Part shown: one piece after another, positions 60,101 through 64,000 of the stretch
How positions within the stretch are numbered: position 1 is the first letter of the stretch
Layout of the letters: each line of letters opens with the position of its first letter
Source of the DNA: Ochotona curzoniae
Lineage: Eukaryota; Chordata; Mammalia; Lagomorpha; Ochotonidae
DNA: 64,000 nt
Assembly: GCF_017591425.1 (NCBI RefSeq)
Contig: NW_024466599.1
Coordinates: 22,172,001 to 22,236,000 of the forward strand
Direction: 5' to 3'
Notes under the pieces: model-generated
Seen by the model: the letters and a program-made list of their open reading frames with translations, nothing else
Database searches by the model: none
Told to the model about the DNA's origin: nothing
Translations under genes and position numbers: made by a program

Positions 60101-60958
60101 GTTTTGGAATGTTGTATCAGAGTTTTCATTGGTTTCCATGAATTTTTTGATCTCATCTTTAATTTCTTCTCTGACCCATTGTTCGTTTAATAGCATATTG
60201 TTCAATTTCCAAGAGTGCCTATACTTCCTGGGGAGTTTTGAGTTGTTGATTACCAGTTTCATCCCATGGTGGTCTGAGAGGGTACATGGTATGATACTAA
60301 TGTTTTGGAAGTTGTTTAGATTCGCTTTATGTCCTATCATGTGGTCGATTCTGGAGAAGGTGCCATGCACCGCTGAGAAGAATGTATAGTCTGTGGCCTT
60401 AGGATAAAAAGTTCTATATATGTCTACTAAGTCCAGTTGTTCTATTGTTTGTGTGAGCTCTGTTGTTTCTTTGTTGAGTTTTTGTTTCGTAGACCGGTCC
60501 ATTGTTGTTAGAGGTGTGTTGAGATCGCCTACAAGAATTGTGCGGGTGTCTATGTCTTCCCTTAAGTCTGTAAGTAATTGCTTTACGTAAGTAGGTGCAT
60601 TAAGATTCGGTGCATAAACATTAATGATGGTGATTGCTTCTTGATGGATCATTCCTTTCACCAGTATAAAATGGCCTTCCCTGTCTCTTTTGATGTTAGT
60701 TAGAATGAAATCTATCTCGTCTGAAATTAGGATAGCTACCCCAGCTTTTTTTTCTCGTCTATTGGCGTGGAATATCTTTTTCCATCCCTTCACTTTCAGT
60801 TTCTTTGCATCCTTTCTGGTTAGATGCGTTTCTTGTAGGCAACAGATGGTTGGGTCTTGTTTGATGATCCATTCTATTAATCTCTGTCGTTTGATTGGTG
60901 AATTTAGACCATTTGTGTTGAGAGTTAAAATTGAGAGGTTGCAATTTTGCCCTGCCAT
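57145..60958 (-). pseudogene. L1 ORF2 (endonuclease-reverse transcriptase), one frameshift
   Basis: Two overlapping frames make up ORF2. The first (60958-59777, 393 codons, starting [14 protein letters not shown]) is the apurinic-type endonuclease, with QETH, DLNTP and SDHHG blocks conserved. The second, up to the stop at 57145 (883 codons from the first in-frame alternative start at 59796), contains the reverse transcriptase, with [21 protein letters not shown] and the catalytic YADD (about residue 318 of this part), and the C-terminal Cys-rich block [16 protein letters not shown]. Total length is about 1,270 residues, near the usual 1,275. The break is in a run of ten T (59806-59815); a run of nine would keep one frame. 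No other damage is seen. Confidence 0.93.
59777..59815 (-). other. Frameshift site in L1 ORF2
   Basis: Both ORF2 frames are open across this overlap. The ten-T homopolymer at 59806-59815 is one base longer than the length that would join them. This could be a true mutation or a homopolymer error in the assembly. Confidence 0.85.
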
Positions 60959-61013
60959 GTGATTGTGTTGTGTGTGTGTTGTTGCCTATGTAATTGTCTT
61001 GTTTGTGCGGCCT

Positions 61014-61976
61014 TTAGTTTGGAGACCTTCTTATTTGCCAACTTTGTTTGTGATTTGCCTCCTTTTTGTCCGGGACTAGCGCATTTCTAAGGAGACTTTG
61101 CAGAGCTGGTTTTGTGTAGACATATTCTTCTAGTTTTTCTTTGCTATTGAAGTATCTGATTTCGTTCTCATATACAAATGAGATCTTTGCTGGGTAGATT
61201 ATTTTTGGTTGACAGTTGTTTTGTTTCAGGACTTGGAAGATCTTTGTCCATTCTCTCCTTGCTTGTAGGGTCTCTTCGGAGAAGTCAGCAGTGATTCTGA
61301 TGGGTTTTCCCCTGTATGTGATCTTTTCTCTACTTCGTACTTGTCTCAGGATTCCTTCTTTGTCTTCATTGGAGTAGAACTTGAGCACCGTGTGTCTGGG
61401 TGAAGATCTCTTTGGATCATGTCTGTTGGGAGTTCTCTGTCCATCCTGTATGCGGGGTGGATTCGTGTTCCAAGTGTTTTGGAAGTTTTCCTGTATAATT
61501 TCATCGAGCACTGCTTGCATCCCAGATTCTCTTTCTACTCCCTCGGGGAGGCCGATGATCCGAATATTCAATTTTCTAAGGTAATCCTTCATCTCTTGCA
61601 TCATTTTATTAGTTTTGCTGAGGTTTGTCTCCAGCTGTTTGATTCGCTGGGCACTTTCATTTTGTGTGTCTTCTGTTTCAGAGATCCTTTCCTCTGCCGC
61701 ATTTATTCTGTTGATGAGGCTTTCAATCTTATTATCTTGGGCGTCCAGTTTGGTTTTGATTTGTTGTATTTCGGTGATTATGCGGTTCTGGTAGTCTTCC
61801 AGCTTTGTGTCCACGTCTCTGAGAAATTTTAGCATTATTTTCATCAATTCCTTTGCTGGTAACACTTCCATGTCTTCATCTCGTATCGTCGATATTGATA
61901 ATGGCTTTTGGCCCTTGTTTGGTGGGGTGCTGGCTCTTTCATCTGGAGCACAACTCTTTCTGGTGGTTTTTCCCAT
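61014..61976 (-). CDS. L1 ORF1p, RNA-binding chaperone
   Basis: An intact 320-codon frame starting MGKTTRKSC with a good initiation context (gcaATGG). ORF1p forms trimers that coat L1 RNA and is needed in cis for retrotransposition; it acts in cytoplasmic ribonucleoprotein particles. A coiled coil spans about residues 45-135, the RNA-recognition domain starts near NIRIIGLPEG (137-146), and the C-terminal domain holds KPIRITADFSEETLQARREW (224-243), highly conserved in L1s. Human ORF1p is 338 residues, so this is a little shorter, mainly before the coiled coil. No stop or frameshift. ORF2 starts 55 bp downstream. Confidence 0.96.
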   Translation of the reverse strand: MGKTTRKSCAPDERASTPPNKGQKPLSISTIRDEDMEVLPAKELMKIMLKFLRDVDTKLEDYQNRIITEIQQIKTKLDAQDNKIESLINRINAAEERISETEDTQNESAQRIKQLETNLSKTNKMMQEMKDYLRKLNIRIIGLPEGVERESGMQAVLDEIIQENFQNTWNTNPPRIQDGQRTPNRHDPKRSSPRHTVLKFYSNEDKEGILRQVRSREKITYRGKPIRITADFSEETLQARREWTKIFQVLKQNNCQPKIIYPAKISFVYENEIRYFNSKEKLEEYVYTKPALQSLLRNALVPDKKEANHKQSWQIRRSPN

Positions 61977-63375
61977 TGCGTTGGTGTATTCTGGTGAGGC
62001 AAATGGACCCGTGTGTTGAGGGGCTGTCAGGTGCTTTCCTGTAGAGATTGGAGCCTGCAGGCGTGGTGTTGCCGGGCGTGGTTATTTTCAAGGCACCGTT
62101 GGTGCGTTCTCAGGGCCCGGGGCTGTAGAGCATCACCTTGGGGGCCCAGTGGATTCCAGGCACACTCTGGGCACCTCTTCTACAGGTGTGACACCCCAGG
62201 GCGTGGAGGGATGGAGGCGCTCTCTGGGTGTGCCCCCTGCACGGGAATCCGCAGGGCTTAGAAGGTTTTATGTGCTTTCTCCCTGCGTTCTCCGTGTCAG
62301 GGACTGCAGGGTTTTTCAGAGCCCACCTGGTGCGTCTCCCACACACGGGACTGTGGGTGAGGCACTTTCCAGGCGTGGCTCTTGTGCAGTGAATCCACCA
62401 CTCGTGGTGTGTGGGTGTTCAGAGCCCCTGCTCCCGTGTGGCTCCCCCACACAGGCCCTTAGCGGAGGAGTGACCCAGGCGCCCTGTTATAATGACTTCA
62501 CGGCAGGTTCGCACCGTGTCAGTTTGGTGCAGGAGTTTTCAGGGCTCTCCTGGTGGGTCGCCCACGCTCAGAACTGCAGGGTGGGAGGCGAGAAGTGAGC
62601 AGTTCACTCTATGGGAGTGGTACCTGCGTGTCAGGGACACACAGCGCTACACTTCCCAAATCTGAGCTCTCCTGACACCTGACACCTGCGCTGCGGAGGT
62701 GCTGCTGCTGCAGGCGGGGTGCCCAGCCCGCTCGGTGCAGCGCCGCACTCACCAGTGCGCTCGGTGGTTTCGTGCACTCACCAGGCAGGATGTGGGGGAC
62801 TCCAGACCCTCGCCAGCTGCCTCTGCGCACCGAGCCGCACTGGTCCCCTCAGCGCAGGAACTTCCGAGGCGCCTTCCCGCGGCCCCCCTCAGCCACCAAC
62901 ACAACACCACTGTGCGTAGTTCCACACAGACCCAACAGTTTCGGCCGCCTGCTCCGCCTTCTCAGAGGCTGGAATCTCAGCAGGGGGCGAGAAATGCGGA
63001 GGCTGCCACGTCAACCCCGAGCTCACCAAACGTCCGGCTGCTGCAGTCTGCCTCCACCGCTGCCGAAGGCCTCCCGCCAGCAACGATCCCCCTGATCTCC
63101 CTGCCTCCGAGCTGGCCGCGTCTCCCGTCAGGCCGTTTTCAAAAGTGACTCAGCAGGTCTAGAGTGGGATGTCGGTTTCTCTGACTTTGCCCTGCTCCGT
63201 TCTCGTTGTTCTTCCGAGTTGTGTGGATCTTTTTGGCTCCACACTGTCCTAGGGAGCTTCACGGACCTCTCCCTGCGGTTCCCTGCTGTTCCTCTTTGCT
63301 GCTTCTGTAGCGTTCTATCCCTCTCTCACTAGACGCTCCCTCACAGCCTTCCTCCTACGTCGGCCATCTTCGCTC
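61977..63375 (-). promoter_or_regulatory. L1 5' UTR with internal promoter
   Basis: About 1.4 kb, the richest GC and CpG content of the window, with no long L1 frame. It would act as the RNA polymerase II promoter of the element. A YY1-type site (AAGATGGCCG, complement of 63361-63370) stands five bases from the 5' end, as in human L1, showing that the element is not 5' truncated. Open frames here on both strands are compositional. Confidence 0.85.
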
Positions 63376-63392
63376 CAAGTTAACTTACTTTT
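63376..63392 (+). repeat. L1 target-site duplication, right copy
   Basis: CAAGTTAACTTACTTTT, next to the L1 5' end. Confidence 0.92.
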
Positions 63393-63664
63393 AAGCTAGT
63401 TTGCATGGTTTCTGTACTAATGGCTTCATGTTAAAAGGTTATTTGATTTTTCTGGATAAGTTCATAAGGCAACTTCTGATTCTATTTCCTCCTTCTGATT
63501 TGCTTGATGCCTCTGAAAATGATAGCTTAAGACACCAAGCAAAGTTGAGGCACACAGCATCAGCTACAGGTATAGGGGTGGGGTGGTAAGCAGAAGTTGT
63601 TTATTTTCTTCAAAATACCTAGATTTTTGGTTTTTTTGCTCACTTGCCTGAGATCTAAAATGAT
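63393..63664. other. Intronic, nothing recognised
   Basis: No supported feature. Confidence 0.4.
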
Positions 63665-63992
63665 CCAATGCCAAGGCCAGTGTTTTTAATGCCAGCATCT
63701 CATAGGAGCCCATGGGAGTTTCAGGTACTGGCTGTTCCACTTAGAATCCAACTCCCTGCTCATTGCACCTAGGAAAGCAGTGGAAGATGGTCCACTTGCT
63801 TGAGCCCCTGTCACTCATGTGGGAGACCCAGATGGAGTTCTGGATTCCTGGCTTGAGACTGACCCAACCCTGGCTGTTGCAGCCATGTAGAGAATGAACC
63901 GGTGAACAAAAGAGTGCTTACTCATTCTCTCTCTCTCTCTCTGTCTTTAATTCTGCCTTTTAGATGAATAAAATACATCTTAAAATCAAACA
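63665..63992 (+). mobile_element. C-type SINE, old, at window edge
   Basis: 'ccaaggccagtgtttttaat', 'ggaaagcagtggaagatggt', 'cctgtcactcatgtgggag', 'cctggctgttgcagccatg', a short (CT)n at about 63923-63941 and 'cttttagatgaataaaat'. Probably complete. Confidence 0.75.
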
Positions 63993-64000
63993 AAAAACAA

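Larger units (their letters stand above)
56700..63375 (-). mobile_element. Full-length L1 (LINE-1) retrotransposon
   Basis: A 6.68-kb L1 in the same orientation as SRD5A2, in intron 1. From its 5' end (63375) it has a GC- and CpG-rich 5' UTR that begins with a YY1-type site (AAGATGGCCG at 63361-63370 complement), ORF1 (61976-61014), a 55-bp spacer, ORF2 (60958-57145, one frameshift), a 3' UTR with a G-rich tract, AATAAA and a poly(A) tail. A 17-bp direct repeat, CAAGTTAACTTACTTTT, lies at 56683-56699 and 63376-63392. The plus strand at the target reads TTTT/AAG, a canonical L1 endonuclease site. An intact ORF1, intact duplication and almost intact ORF2 mean a recent insertion. Confidence 0.97.
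54502..64000 (-). other. SRD5A2: SRD5A2 intron 1 (partial)
   Basis: Sequence between exon 2 and the right edge. No exon-1-like frame is present: the only GC-rich stretch, 62000-63375, is the 5' UTR of an L1. The intron is therefore at least 9.5 kb here, in line with the large intron 1 I recall in human. It holds three SINEs, a retrocopy-like tail and the L1. Confidence 0.75.

Noticed and set aside
57455..60389. Plus-strand frames of 110-191 codons across the L1 (57455, 57794, 58634, 59814)
   Set aside because: They are antisense shadows of L1 ORF2, whose minus-strand frame is clearly the real one.
62013..63148. Frames of up to 149 codons in the GC-rich block
   Set aside because: This is the L1 5' UTR; frames stay open because of high GC content. 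It is also not SRD5A2 exon 1, since no matching protein is seen.

Overview
The window is nuclear DNA from a mammal, most likely a lagomorph and within that group more like a pika (Ochotona) than a rabbit. It carries about seventeen copies of a tRNA-derived, A-tailed C-type SINE. The best-preserved copy (29176-29506) has the GGCGGCGTGGCCTAGCGG head that I associate with pika C-SINEs, and the L1 copies are of lagomorph type. The species call rests on recalled repeat families, not on a search.

The only protein-coding gene I can support is SRD5A2 (steroid 5-alpha-reductase 2), on the minus strand. Exons 2 (54338-54501), 3 (47087-47188), 4 (44374-44524) and 5 (coding part 41442-41508) are present. 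All have GT-AG borders, an open frame, and lengths (164, 102, 151 and 67 bp) equal to those I recall for human. Exon 1 must lie beyond the right edge, because intron 1 is still open at position 64000. The 3' UTR runs leftwards from 41441; two polyadenylation signals are possible, near 39953 and 39193.

Layout: 1-39190 is intergenic DNA, by human synteny probably part of the XDH-SRD5A2 interval. It holds C-SINEs, MIR and L2 relics, old L1 pieces and a 3.5-kb tandem-repeat element (copy A, about 24650-28170). A strong CTCF-like motif (39444-39458) sits at the gene's 3' end. Region 41442-54501 is SRD5A2 exons 5 to 2; intron 4 holds an LTR-like relic and a C-SINE, intron 3 a probable DNA-transposon relic, and intron 2 a second copy of the 3.5-kb element (copy B, 47484-51336). 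Region 54502-64000 is intron 1 sequence, dominated by a full-length, young-looking L1 (56700-63375, minus strand) with a 17-bp target-site duplication, an intact ORF1, and an ORF2 broken once, at a run of ten T.

The most unusual thing is the pair of tandem-repeat elements A and B. Each is a G-rich array of roughly 60-bp units followed by about 650 bp of non-repetitive sequence and an A-rich tail, and copy B has a candidate 10-bp target-site duplication. The two are collinear unit by unit but diverged, and their flanks differ, so they look like two insertions of one family rather than a segmental duplication. The architecture recalls the hominoid composite elements SVA and LAVA; I do not recognise the family. 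I see no RNA gene, CRISPR array or prokaryotic feature.
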